Source: Zeus faber (taxonomy: Eukaryota > Chordata > Actinopteri > Zeiformes > Zeidae). From it: a DNA stretch of 64,000 bases. Location of the stretch: NCBI GenBank assembly GCA_960531495.1, contig CAUIJY010000068.1, positions 2,170,001 through 2,234,000 of the forward strand, written 5' to 3'. Of the stretch, positions 34,878 through 46,800 are shown piece by piece. The notes beneath the pieces were generated by a model. It was not told where the DNA came from. It did not search any database and saw only the letters and a program-made list of their open reading frames with translations. The stretch's first letter is position 1; every line of letters begins with the position of its first letter. The position numbers and the translations under genes are program-made.

Positions 34878-35000
34878 TAGGATAGAGAATGGGAGAAAAA
34901 GGGAAAACATGTATTTCCCAAGTGTTTAAAAATTTTTTCTTGGCATAATTGTTACTGTTGATGATTCTGTATTTTTATATTAAAAAAAACAAAAAAAAAA
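34878..35000 (+). other. LINE 3' UTR and A-rich tail
   Basis: A short 3' UTR contains aaaacatgtattt at 34904-34916. The same 13 bases span the tail/satellite junction at 34998-35010. The tail is A8-C-A11, without a canonical aataaa nearby. Confidence 0.75.
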
Positions 35001-38000
35001 ACATGTATTTGTCGAGTTATGATCATTTTCATCATTATGTGCACATGTGGGAAAAAACGCATTTTCAGCCGATTTAAACGTCGAAAAGGGGAATTGGTTA
35101 AACGCTTCAGTCATTACTCTTTGATACAGTGTCAGACAGTTTAAATACAATGGTGAACTAGTATATGCTGCTAAAGTGTTGTTTGTCAAACAGTTTTAGG
35201 CCCATGTAAAATGTATTTGTCGAGTTATGATCATTTTCATCATTGTGTGCACATGTGGGAAAAAACGCATTTTCAGCCGATTTAAACGTCGAAAAGGGGA
35301 ATTGCTCAAACGCTTCAGTCATTACTCTGTGTGACAGTGTCAGACAGTTTAAATACAATGGTGAACTAGTATATGCTGCTAAAGTGTTGTTTGACAAACA
35401 GTTTTAGGCCCATGTAAAATGTATTTGTCGAGTTATGATTATTTTCATCATTGTGTGCACATGTGGGAAAAAACGCATTTTCAGCCGATTTAAACGTCGA
35501 AAAGGGGAATTGCTTAAACGCGTCAGTCATTACTCTGTGTGACAGTGTCAGACAGTTTAAATACAATGGTGAACTAGTATATGCTGCTAAAGCGTTGTTT
35601 GTCAAACAGTTTTAGGCCCATATAAAATGTATTTTTCGAGTTATGATCATTTTCAGAACTTTGGACGATTTGCTGTCTAGCTGAATTAGAGAAACACCGA
35701 ACCATTGTCTCTTTGTAGGTGCATGATTCAGAATACTGCAGTACAGCATTGAAATTTAATTAATATGATGAACTATTATGTGCTTCCTAAGTTTTTCTCT
35801 CAGATTTCTATGCCCATCTAACATGTATTTCTGGAGTTATGATCATTTTCAGAACTTGTGACGGTTTGCTGTCTAGCTGAATTAGAGAAACACCGAACCA
35901 TTGTGTCTTCAGAGGTGAATGATTCAGAATGCTGCAGTACAGCATAGAAATTTAATTAATATGATGAACTATTATGTGCTTCTTTAGTGTTTCTCACAGA
36001 TTTCTAGGCCCATCTAACATGTATTTGTGGAGTTATGATCATTTTCATCATTGTGTGCACATGTGGGAAAAAACGCATTTTCAGCCGATTTAAACGTCGA
36101 AAAGGGGAATTGGTTAAACGCTCCAGTCATTACTCTGTGTGACAGTGACAGACAGTTTAAATACAATGGTGAACTAGTATATGCTGCTAAAGCGTTGTTT
36201 GTCAAACAGTTTTAGGCCCATACAACATGTATTTGTCGAGGTATGAGCATTTTCACAACATTAGACGGTTTGCTGTCTAGCTGAATTAGAGAAACACCGA
36301 ACCATTGTCTCTTCAGAGGTGAATGATTCAGAATGCTGCAGTACAGCATTGAAATTTAATTAATATGATGAACTATTATGTGCTTCCTAAGTTTTTCTCT
36401 CAGATTTCTATGCCCATCTAACATGTATTTCTGGAGTTATGATCATTTTCAGAACTTGTGACGGTTTGCTGTCTAGCTGAATTAGAGAAACACCGAACCA
36501 TTGTCTCTTCAGAGGTGAATGATTCAGAATGCTGCAGTACAGCATAGAAATTTAATTAATATGATGAACTATTATGTGCTTCTTTAGTGTTTCTCACAGA
36601 TTTCTAGGCCCATCTAACATGTATTTGTGGAGTTATGATCATTTTCATCATTGTGTGCACATGTGGGAAAAAACGCATTTTCAGCCGATTTAAACGTCGA
36701 AAAGGGGAATTGGTTAAACGCTCCAGTCATTACTCTGTGTGACAGTGACAGACAGTTTAAATACAATGGTGAACTAGTATATGCTGCTAAAGTGTTGTTT
36801 GTCAACCAGTTTTAGGCCCATCTAACATGTATTTGTCGAGTTATGATCATTTTCATCATTATGTGTACATGTGGGAAAAAATGCATTTTCAGCCGATTTA
36901 AACGTCGAAAAGGGGAATTGCTTAAACGCTTCAGTCATTACTCTGTGTGACAGTGTCAGACAGTTTAAATACAATGGTGAACTAGTATATGCTGCTAAAG
37001 CATTGTTTGTCAAACAGTTTTAGGCCCATACAACATGTATTTGTCGAGGTATGAGCATTTTCAGAACATTGGACGGTTTGCTGTCTAGCTGAATTAGAGA
37101 AACACCGAACCATTGTCTCTTCAGAGGTGAATGATTCAGAATGCTGCAGTACAGCATAGAAATTTAATTAATATGATGAACTATTATGTGCTTCTTAAGT
37201 GTTTCTCACAGATTTCTAGGCCAATCTAACATGTATTTGTGGAGTTATGATCATTTTCATCATTGTGTGCACATGTGGGAAAAAACGCATTTTCAGCCGA
37301 TTTAAACGTCGAAAAGGGGAATTGGTTAAACGCTTCAGTCATTACTCTGTGTGACAGTGTCAGACAGTTTAAATACAATGGTGAACTACTATATGCTGCT
37401 AAAATGTTGTTTGTCAAACAGTTTTAGGCCCATGTAAAATGTATTTGTCGAGTTATGATTATTTTCATCATTGTGTGCACATGTGGGAAAAAACGCATTT
37501 TCAGCCGATTTAAACGGGGAATTGGTTAAACGCTTCACTCATTACTCTGTGTGACAGTGTCAGACAGTTTAAATACAATGGTGAACTAGTATATGCTGCT
37601 AAAGCGTTGTTTGTCAAACAGTTTTAGGCCCATACAACATGTATTTGTCGAGGTATGAGCATTTTCAGAACATTGGACGGTTTGCTGTCTAGCTGAATTA
37701 GAGAAACACCGAACCATTGTCTCTTCAGAGGTGAATGATTCAGAATGCTGCAGTACAGCATTGAAATTTAATTAATATGATGAACTATTATGTGCTTCCT
37801 AAGTTTTTCTCTCAGATTTCTATGCCCATCTAACATGTATTTCTGGAGTTATGATCATTTTCAGAACTTGTGAAGGTTTGCTGTCTAGCTGAATTAGAGA
37901 AACACCGAACCATTGTCTCTTCAGAGGTGAATGATTCAGAATGCTGCAGTACAGCATAGAAATTTAATTAATATGATGAACTATTATGTGCTTCCTAAGT

Positions 38001-39458
38001 TTTTCTCTCAGATTTCTATGCCCATCTCACATGTATTTGGGGAGTTAGGATCATTTTCATCATAGTGTGCACATGTGGGATAAAACGCATTTTCAGCCGA
38101 TTTAAACGTCGAATAGGGGAATTGGTTAAACGCTTCAGTCATTACTCTGTGTGACAGTGTCAGACAGTTTAAATACAATGGTGAACTAGTATATGCTGCT
38201 AAAGTGTTGTTTGTCAAACAGTTTTAGGCCCATTTAAATTGTATTTGTCGAGTTATGCTCATTTTCATCATTATGTGCAAATGTGGGAAAAATGCATTTT
38301 CAGCCGATTTAAACGTCGAAAAGGGGAATTGGTTAAACGCTTCAGTCATTACTCTGTGTGACAGTGTCAGACAGTTTAAATACAATGGTGAACTAGAATA
38401 TGCTGCTAAAGCGTTGTTTGTCAAACAGTTTTAGGCCCATACAACATGTATTTGTCGAGGTATGAGCATTTTCAGAACATTGGACGGTTTGCTGTCTAGC
38501 TGAATTAGAGAAACACCGAACCATTGTCTCTTCAGAGGTGAATGATTCAGAATGCTGCAGTACAGCATTGAAATTTAATTAATATGATGAACTATTATGT
38601 GCTTCCTAAGTTTTTCTCTCAGATTTCTATGCCCATCTAACATGTATTTCTGGAGTTATGATCATTTTCAGAACTTGTGACGGTTTGCTGTCTAGCTGAA
38701 TTAGAGAAACACCGAACCATTGTCTCTTCAGAGGCGAATGATTCAGAATGTTGCAGTACAGCATAGAAATTTAATTAATATGATGAACTATTATGTGCTT
38801 CTTAAGTGTTTCTCACAGATTTCTAGGCCCATCTAACATGTATTTGTGGAGTTATGATCATTTTCATCATTATGTGAACATGTGGGAAAAAACGCATTTT
38901 CAGCCGATTTAAACGTCGAAAAGGGGAATTGCTTAAACGCTTCAGTCATTACTCTGTGTGACAGTGTCAGACAGTTTAAATACAATGGTGAACTAGTATA
39001 TGCTGCTAAAGCGTTGTTTGTCAAAAAGTTTTAGGCCCATTCAACATGTATTTGTCGAGGTATGAGCATTTTCAGAACATTGGACGGTTTGCTGTCTAGC
39101 TGAATTAGAGAAACACCGAACCATTGTCTCTTCAGAGGTGAATGATTCAGGATGCTGCAGTACAGCATAGAAATGTAATTAATATGATGAACTATTATGT
39201 CCTTCTTAAGTGTTTCTCACAGAGTTCTAGGCCCATCTAACATGTATTTGTGGAGTTATGATTATTTTCAGAACTTTTGACGGTTTGCTGTCTAGCTGAA
39301 TTAGAGAAACACCGAACCAGATTAACCAGGTTAAACGCTTCAGTCATTACTCTGTGTGAAAGTGTCAGACAGTTTAAATACAATGATGAACTAGTATGTG
39401 CTGCTAAAGTGTTGTTTGTCAAACAGTTTTAGTCCCATACAACATGTATTTGTCGAGT
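35001..39458 (+). repeat. Satellite array, forward orientation, right of LINE
   Basis: The same alpha (~208 bp) and beta (~196 bp) monomers as left of the LINE, in the same orientation. A ~600-bp higher-order repeat (alpha-beta-beta) runs at ~35735-36790, with near-identical blocks 600 bp apart. A similar alpha-beta-beta pattern recurs at 36800-39030 less exactly. The last monomer is a hybrid and stops at tgtatttgtcgag next to the minisatellite. Confidence 0.95.
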
Positions 39459-40788
39459 CGAAAAACTTCAAAATATACAACGCCGAAAAATATCACAAAT
39501 ACTTCAAAATTTACAACCCAGATAAATATCCCAAAAACGACATACGGAAAATGTCGAAAAACCTCAAAATACACAACGCCAAAAAATGTCCCAAAAACGT
39601 CAAAATATACAACCCAGGTAATATCCCAAAAACGATATAAAACTATGTCGAAAAAAGTCAAAATATACAACGCCAAAAAATATCCCAGAAACTACATAAT
39701 ACTATGTCGAAAAAAGTCAAAATATACAACGCCAAATATGTCCCAAAAACGTCAAAATATACAACCCAGAGAAATATCCCAAAAACGACATAATACTATG
39801 TCGAAAAATGTCAAAGTATACAACACGAAAAAATTTCCCAAAAACGACATAATACTATGTCGAAAAACGTCAAAATATACCACGTCGAAAAATATCACAA
39901 TAACGTAAAAATTTACAACCCAGATAAATATCCCAAAAACGACATACGGAAAATGTCGAAAAACGTCAAAATACACAACGCCAAAAAATGTCCCAAAAAC
40001 GTCAAAATATACAACCCAGGTAATATCCCAAAAACGATATAAAACTATGTCGAAAAACGTCAAAATATACAACGCCAAAAAATATCCCAGAAACTACATA
40101 ATACTATGTCGAAAAAAGTCAAAATATACAACGCCAAATATGTCCCAAAAACGTCAAAATATACAACCCAGAGAAATATCCCAAAAACGACATAATACTA
40201 TGTCGAAAAACGTCAAAATATACAACACGAAAAAATTTCCCAAAAACGACATAATACTATGTCGAAAAACGTCAAAATATACCACGTCGAAAAATATCAC
40301 AATAACGTAAAAATATACAACCCAGATAAATATTCCAAAAACGACATACTTGTTACGTCGAAAAAAGTCAAAATATACAATGCCAAAATATGTCCAAAGA
40401 CGTCAAAATATACAACCCAGATAAATATCCCAAGAACGACATACTTGTTACGTCGAAAAAAGGCAAAATATACAACACCAAAAAATATCCCAAAAACTAC
40501 ATAATACTATGTCGAAGAACGTCAAAATATACAACACCAAAAAATATCCCAAAAACGACATAATACTATGTCGAAAAACGTCAAAATATACCACGTCGAA
40601 AAATATCACAATAACGTAAAAATATACAACCCAGATAAATATTCCAAAAACGACATACTTGTTACGTCGAAAAAAGTCAAAATATACAACGCCAAAAAAT
40701 ATCCCAAAAACTACATAATACTATGTCGAAGAACGTCAAAATATACAACACCAAAAAATATCCCAAAAACTACATAATTCCTATCTGT
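39459..40788. repeat. 59-bp CpG-bearing minisatellite between inverted satellite arms
   Basis: About 22 tandem copies of a ~59-bp unit of the type atgtcgaaaaacgtcaaaat ... caacgccaaaaaatatccc ... aaaacgacataatact. A ~402-bp higher-order period is visible (39480-39880 against 39882-40283), then a ~309-bp period (40259 and 40568). The plus strand is A-rich and G-poor yet keeps three or four CpG per unit. The open frames through it are Lys/Tyr/Thr low-complexity repeats with no domain. They are taken as non-coding. Confidence 0.9.
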
Positions 40789-43700
40789 CACTGTCACACA
40801 GAATAATGACTGTAGCTTTTAACCAATTCGCCTTTTCGACGTTTAAATCGGCTGAAAATGCATTTTTTCCCACATGTGCACACTATGATGAAAATGATCA
40901 TAACTCCACAAGTACATGTTAGATGGGCCTAAAACTCTGTGAGAAACACTTAAGAAGCACATAATAGTTCTTCATATTAGATTTCAATGGTGTACGGCAG
41001 CATTCTGAATCATTCACCTATAAAGAGACAAAGGTTCGGTGTTTCTCTAATTCAGCTAGACCGCAAATCGTCCAAAGTTCTGAAAATGATCATAACTCGA
41101 AAAATACATTTTATATGGGCCTAAAACTGTTTGACCAACAACACTTTAGCAGCATATACTAGTTCATCATTGTATTTAAACTGTCTGTCACTGTCACACA
41201 GAGTAATGACTGTAGCTTATAACCAATTCGCCTTTTTGACGTTTAAATCGGCTGAAAATGCGTTTTTTCCCACATGTGCACACTATGATGAAAATGATCA
41301 TAACTCCACAAATACATTTTATTTGGGCCTAAAACTGTTTGACAAACAACACTTTAGCAGCAAATACTAGTTCGCCATTGTATTTAAACTGTCTGACACT
41401 GTCACACAGAGTAATGACTGAAGTGTTTAACCAATTTGCCTTTTCCACGTTTAAATCGGCTGAAAATGCGTTTTTTCCCACATGTGCACACTATGATGAA
41501 AATGATCAAACCTCGACAAATACATTTTAAATGGGCCTAAAACTGTTTGACATACAACACTTTAGCAGCACATACTAGTTATTCATTGTATTTAAACTGT
41601 CTGACACTGTCACACAGAGTAATGACTGAAGCTTTTAACCAAATCGCCTTTTCGACGTTTAAATCGGCTGAAAATGCGTATTTTCCCACATGTGCACACT
41701 ATGATAAAAATGATCAAACCTCGACAAATACATTTTAAATGGGCCTAAAACTGTTTGACATTCAACACTTTAGCAGCACATACTAGTTATTCATTGTATT
41801 TAAACTCTCTGACACTGTCACACAGAGTAATGACTGAAGCTTTTAACCAAATCGCCTTTTCGACGTTTAAATCGGCTGAAAATGCATTTTTTCCCACATG
41901 TGCACACTATGATGAAAATGATCATAACTCGACAAATACATTTTCTATGGGCCTAAAACTGTTTGACAAACAACACTTTAGCAGCATATACTAGTTCACT
42001 ATTGTATTTAAACTGTCTGACACTGTCACACAGAGTAATGACTGAAGTGTTTAACCAATTCGCCTTTTCGACGTTTAAATCGGCTGAAAATGCGTATTTT
42101 CCCACATGTGCACACTATGATCAAAATGATCAAACCTCGACAAATACATTTTAAATGGGCCTAAAACTGTTTGACATACAACACTTTAGCAGCACATACT
42201 AGTTATTCATTGTATTTAAACTGTCTGACACTGTCACACAGAGTAATGACTGAAGCTTTTAACCAAATCGCCTTTTCGACGTTTAAATCGGCTGAAAACG
42301 CATTTTTTCCCCACATGTGCACACTATGATGAAAATTATCATTACTCCACAAAAACATGTTAGATGGGTCTAGAAGTCTGTGAGAAACACTTAAGAAGCA
42401 CATAATAGTTCATCATATTAATCAAATTTCTATGCTGTACTGCAGCATTCTGAACCATTCACCTTTGATGAGACAATGGTTCGGTGTTTCTGTAATTCAG
42501 ATAGACAGCAAACCGTTCAAAGTTCTGAAAATGCTCATAACTCGACAAATACATGTTGTATGGAACTGAAACTGTTTGACAAACGACACTTTAGCAGCAC
42601 AGACTAGTTCATCATATTAATTACATGTATATGCTGTACTGCAGCATTCTGATACATTTACCTCTGAAGAGACAATGGTTCGGCTTTTCTTTAATTCAGC
42701 TAGACAACAAACCGTCCAAAGTTCTGAAAATGATCATAACTCCACAAATACATGTTAGATGGGCCTAAAACTCTGTGAGAAACACTTATGGAGCACATAA
42801 TTGTTCATCATATTAATTAATTTTTTTTGTACTGCAGCATTCTTAATCATTCACCTCTGAAGAGACAATGGTTCGGTGTTTCTCTAATTCAGCTAGACAG
42901 CAAACCATCCAAAGTTCTGAAAATGCTCATAACTCGACAAATACATGTTGTATGGGACTAAAACTGTTTGGCAAATAACACTTTAGCAGCACATACTAGT
43001 TCATCATTGTATTTAAACTGTCTGACACTGTCACACAGAGTAATGACTGAAGCTTTTAACCAATTCGCCTTTTCGACGTTTAAATCGGCTGAAAATGCGT
43101 CTTTTCCCACATGTGCACACTATGATGAAAATGATCATAACTCCACAAATACATGTTAGATCGGCCTAAAACTCTGTGAGAAACACTTAAGAAGCACAGA
43201 CTAGTTCATCATATTAATTAAATTTCTATGCTGTACTGCAGCATTCTGAATCATTCACCTCTGAAGAGACAATGGGTCGGTGTTTCTCTAATTCAGTTAG
43301 ACAGCAAACCGTCCAAAGTTCTGAAAATTATCATAACTCGAAAAATTCATGTTAGATGGGTCTAAAACTCTGTGAGAAACACTCATGGACCACATAATAG
43401 TTCATCATATTAATCAAATTTCTATGCTGTACTGCAGCATTCTGAACCATTCACCTTTGATGAGACAATGGTTCAGTGTTTCTCTAATTCAGCTTGAAAG
43501 CAAACCGTTCAAAGTTCTGAAACTGCTCATAACTCGACAAATAGATGTTGTATGGGACTAAAACTGTTTGACAAACAACACTTTAGCAGCACAGACTAGT
43601 TCATCATATTAATTACATTTCTATGCTGTACTGCAGCATTCTGAATCATTCACCTCTGAAGAGACAATGGTTCGGTGTTTCTCTAATTCAGCTAGACAGC

Positions 43701-43873
43701 AAACCGTCCACAGTTCTGAAAATGATCATAACTCCACAGATACATGTTAGATGGTTCTAGAACTCTGTGAGAAAAAACTTAAGAAGCACATAATAGTTCA
43801 TCAAATTAATCAAATTTCTATGCTGTACTGCACCATTCTGAATCATTCACCTTTGATGAGACAATGGTTCGGT
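40789..43873 (-). repeat. Satellite array, reverse orientation
   Basis: Alpha and beta monomers continue beyond the minisatellite as reverse complements (ctgtctgacactgtcacaca, tttaaatcggctgaaaatgc). Alpha units 208 bp apart are seen from 41131 to 42154, and mixed alpha/beta units then run to 43873. Copies are more diverged than those at 23-29 kb. The array ends inside a beta monomer at ggttcggta, where the GAAA satellite begins. Confidence 0.93.
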
Positions 43874-46800
43874 ATTGAAAGAAAGATTGAATGATTGAAA
43901 GAAATGTAGATTGAAATAAAGAATGAAAGAAAGATTTGAAGTAAGAATGAAATATTGAAAGAAAGATTTTAGGAAAGGTTGAAAGACTGAAAGAAAGAAT
44001 GAAAGATTGAAAGAAAGATTGAAAGATTGAAAGAAATATTGAAAGTAAGAGAATTTGAAAGTACGAAAGATTGAAAGTAATAAAGATTGAAAGAAAGAAT
44101 AAAAGAAAAATTGAAAGATTGAAAGATTAAAAGAAAGATTGAAAGAAAGATTTAAAGAAAATTGAAAGACTGAAAGTTAGAATGAAAGAAAGATTGAAAG
44201 TTTGAAAGAAAGAATGAAAGAATTAAAGAAAGATTGAAAGAAACATTGAAAGAAAGAATGAAAGATTGAAAGAAAGAATGAAAGAATGAGAGAAATACTG
44301 AAAGAAAGAAAGATTGAAAGTAAGAACGATTGAAAGAAAGATTTATTGAAAGATTGAAAGACTGAAAGAAAGAATGAAAGATTGAAAGAAATATTGAAAG
44401 AAAGAGAGATTGAAAGATTAAAAGATTGAAAGAAAGATTGAAAGTAATAAAGATTGAAAGAAAGAATGGAGGGATAATTGAAAGATTGAAAGAAAAAATC
44501 AAAGAATTAAAGAAAGATTGTAAGAAATATTGAAAGAAAGATTGAAAGATTGAAAGAAAGAAAGATTGAAAGAAAGAATGAAAGAAAGACTGTAAGAAAG
44601 AATGAAAGTAAGAAAGAAATATTGAAAGAAAAAATGAAAGAAAGATTTTAAGAAAGGTTGAAAGACTGAAGGAAAGAATGAAAGATTGAAAGAAAGAATG
44701 AAAGAACGATTGAAAGAAAAAATGAAAGAATGATAGAAAGATTGAAAGATTGAAAGAAAGATTGAATGTTTGAAAGAAAGATTGAAAGTATTAAAGATCG
44801 AAAGAAATATTTAAAGAAAGATTGAAAGATTGAAAGAAAGAATGAAATAACGATTGAAAGAAAGAATGAAAGAATGAAAGAAAAATTGAAAGATTGAAAG
44901 AAATATTGAAAGAAAGAGAGATTGAAAGATTAAAAGATTGAAAGAAAGATTGAAAGTGATGAAGTTTGAAAGAAAGAATGAAGGAAAAACTGAAAGATTG
45001 AAAGACTGAAAGAATGAATGAAAGAAAGATTGAAAGGTTGAATGAAAAAATGAAAAACTTAAAGAAAGATTGAAAGAAATATTGAAAGATAGATTGAAAG
45101 ATTGAAAGAAAGAAAGATTGAACGAAAGATTGAAAGAAAGATTGTAAGAAAGAATGAAAGTAAGAAAGAAAGATTGAAAGATTGAAAGAAATATTGAAAG
45201 AAAGAAAGATTGAAAATAAGAAAGATTGAAAGAAAGATTGAAAGTAATAAAGATTGAAAGAAATAACAAAAGAAAGATTGAACGATTGGAAGAAATATTG
45301 AAAGATAGAAAAATTTAAAGTAAGAAAGATTGAAAGTAATAAAGATTGAAAGAAATAACAAAAGAAAGATTGAAAGAAAGAATGAAAGAAAGATTGAACG
45401 ATTGGAAGAAATATTGAAAGATAGAAAAATTTAAAGTAAGAAAGATTGAAAGAAAGAATGAAAGAAAGATTGAAAGTATTGAAGATCGAAATAAATATTT
45501 AAAGAAAGATTGAAAGATTGAAAGAAAGAATGAAATAACGATTGAAAGAAAGAATGAAAGAATGAAAGAAAAATTGAAAGATTGAAAGAAATATTGAAAG
45601 AAAGAGAGATTGAAAGATTAAAAGATTGAAAGAAAGATTGAAAGAAAGAAAGATTGTAAGAAAGAATGAAACAAAGATTGAAATAAAGAAAGAAAGAAAG
45701 ATTGAAAGAAAGATTGAAAGTTTGAAAGAAAGAATGAAAGAATTAAAGAAAGATTGAAAGAAATATTGAAAGAAAGAATGAAAGAAAGATTGAAAGATTA
45801 AACAATTGAAAGAAAGATTGCAAGAAAGATTGAAAAAAGAAAGATTGAGAGAAAGAATGAAAGACAGATTGAAAGAAAGAATGAAAGAAAGATTAAAAGA
45901 AAGAATGAAAGAATGAAAAAAGATTTAAAGATTGAAAGAAATATTGAAAGAAAGAAAGATTGAAAGTAATAAAAATTTAAAGAAAGAATGAAAGAAAGAT
46001 TGAAAGTAAGAAAGATTGAAAGAAAGATTGAAAGAAAGATTGATAGAAAGATTGAAAAAAAGAATAAAAGAAAGATTGAAAGAATGAAAGAAAGATTGAA
46101 ATAAATAATGAAAGAAAGATTGAAAGAAGGAATGAAAGAATGAAAGAAAGATTGAAAGATTGAAAGAAATATTGAAAGAAAGAACGATTGAAAGATTGAA
46201 AGAAAGAATGAAAGATTGAAAGATTGAAAGAAAGATTGAAAAAATGAAAGATTGAAAGAAAGAATAAAAGAAAGATTGAAAGAACGATTGAAAGATTGAA
46301 AGAAAGAATGAAAGAAAGATTAAAGGAAGGAATGAAAGAATGAAAGAAATATTGAAAGATTGAAAGAAATATTGAAAGGAAGAAAGATTGAAAGTAAGAA
46401 AGATTGAAAGATTAAAAAAAAGAATAAAAGAAAGATTGAAAGATTGAAAAAAAGATTGAACGAAATAATGAAAGAAAGATTGAAAGAAATAATGAAAGAA
46501 GGAATGAAAGAATGAAAGAAAGATTGAAAGAAATATTGAAAGTAAGAAAGATTGAAAAAAAGAATGAATAAAAGATTGAAAGAAAGATTGAAAAGAAGAA
46601 AGATTTAAAGAAATATTGAAAGAAAAATTTAAACAAAGATTGAAAGACTGAAAGAAAGATTGAAAGAAAGAATGAAAGAATGAAAGAATGAAAGAAAGAT
46701 TGAAAGAAAGATTGAAAGAAAGAAAGATTGAAAGTCATATAAATTGAAAGAAAGAATGAAAGAAAGATTGAAAGATTAAATGATTGAAAGAAAGATTGAA

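Larger units (their letters stand above)
29568..35000 (+). mobile_element. Full-length L1/Tx1-type LINE inserted in the satellite
   Basis: A 5.4-kb non-LTR retrotransposon interrupts an alpha monomer. It has a GC-rich 5' UTR (29568-29776) opening with the palindrome gcgcatgcgc, ORF1, a 37-bp gap to the first ORF2 ATG, ORF2, a ~100-bp 3' UTR and an A-rich tail (34981-35000). The left flank ends ...gtttgtcaaccagt and the right flank resumes acatgtatttgtcgag. About 14 bp of monomer (tttaggcccatcta) is absent and no target-site duplication is visible. Both ORFs are open over their full length. The element is younger than the surrounding array. Confidence 0.93.

Noticed and set aside
39444-40777. 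Lys/Tyr/Thr-rich frames such as KYPKNDIILCRKTSKYTT
   Set aside because: They follow the 59-bp minisatellite, are open in more than one frame and have no start context or domain.
39459-40788. CRISPR-like array
   Set aside because: Units are contiguous variants with no unique spacers, in a eukaryotic satellite context.
40789-43160. Recurring 63-79-codon frames in the reverse satellite as a tandem gene family
   Set aside because: The 208-bp monomer is not a multiple of three, frames stop in each unit, and the conservation matches simple satellite homogenisation.
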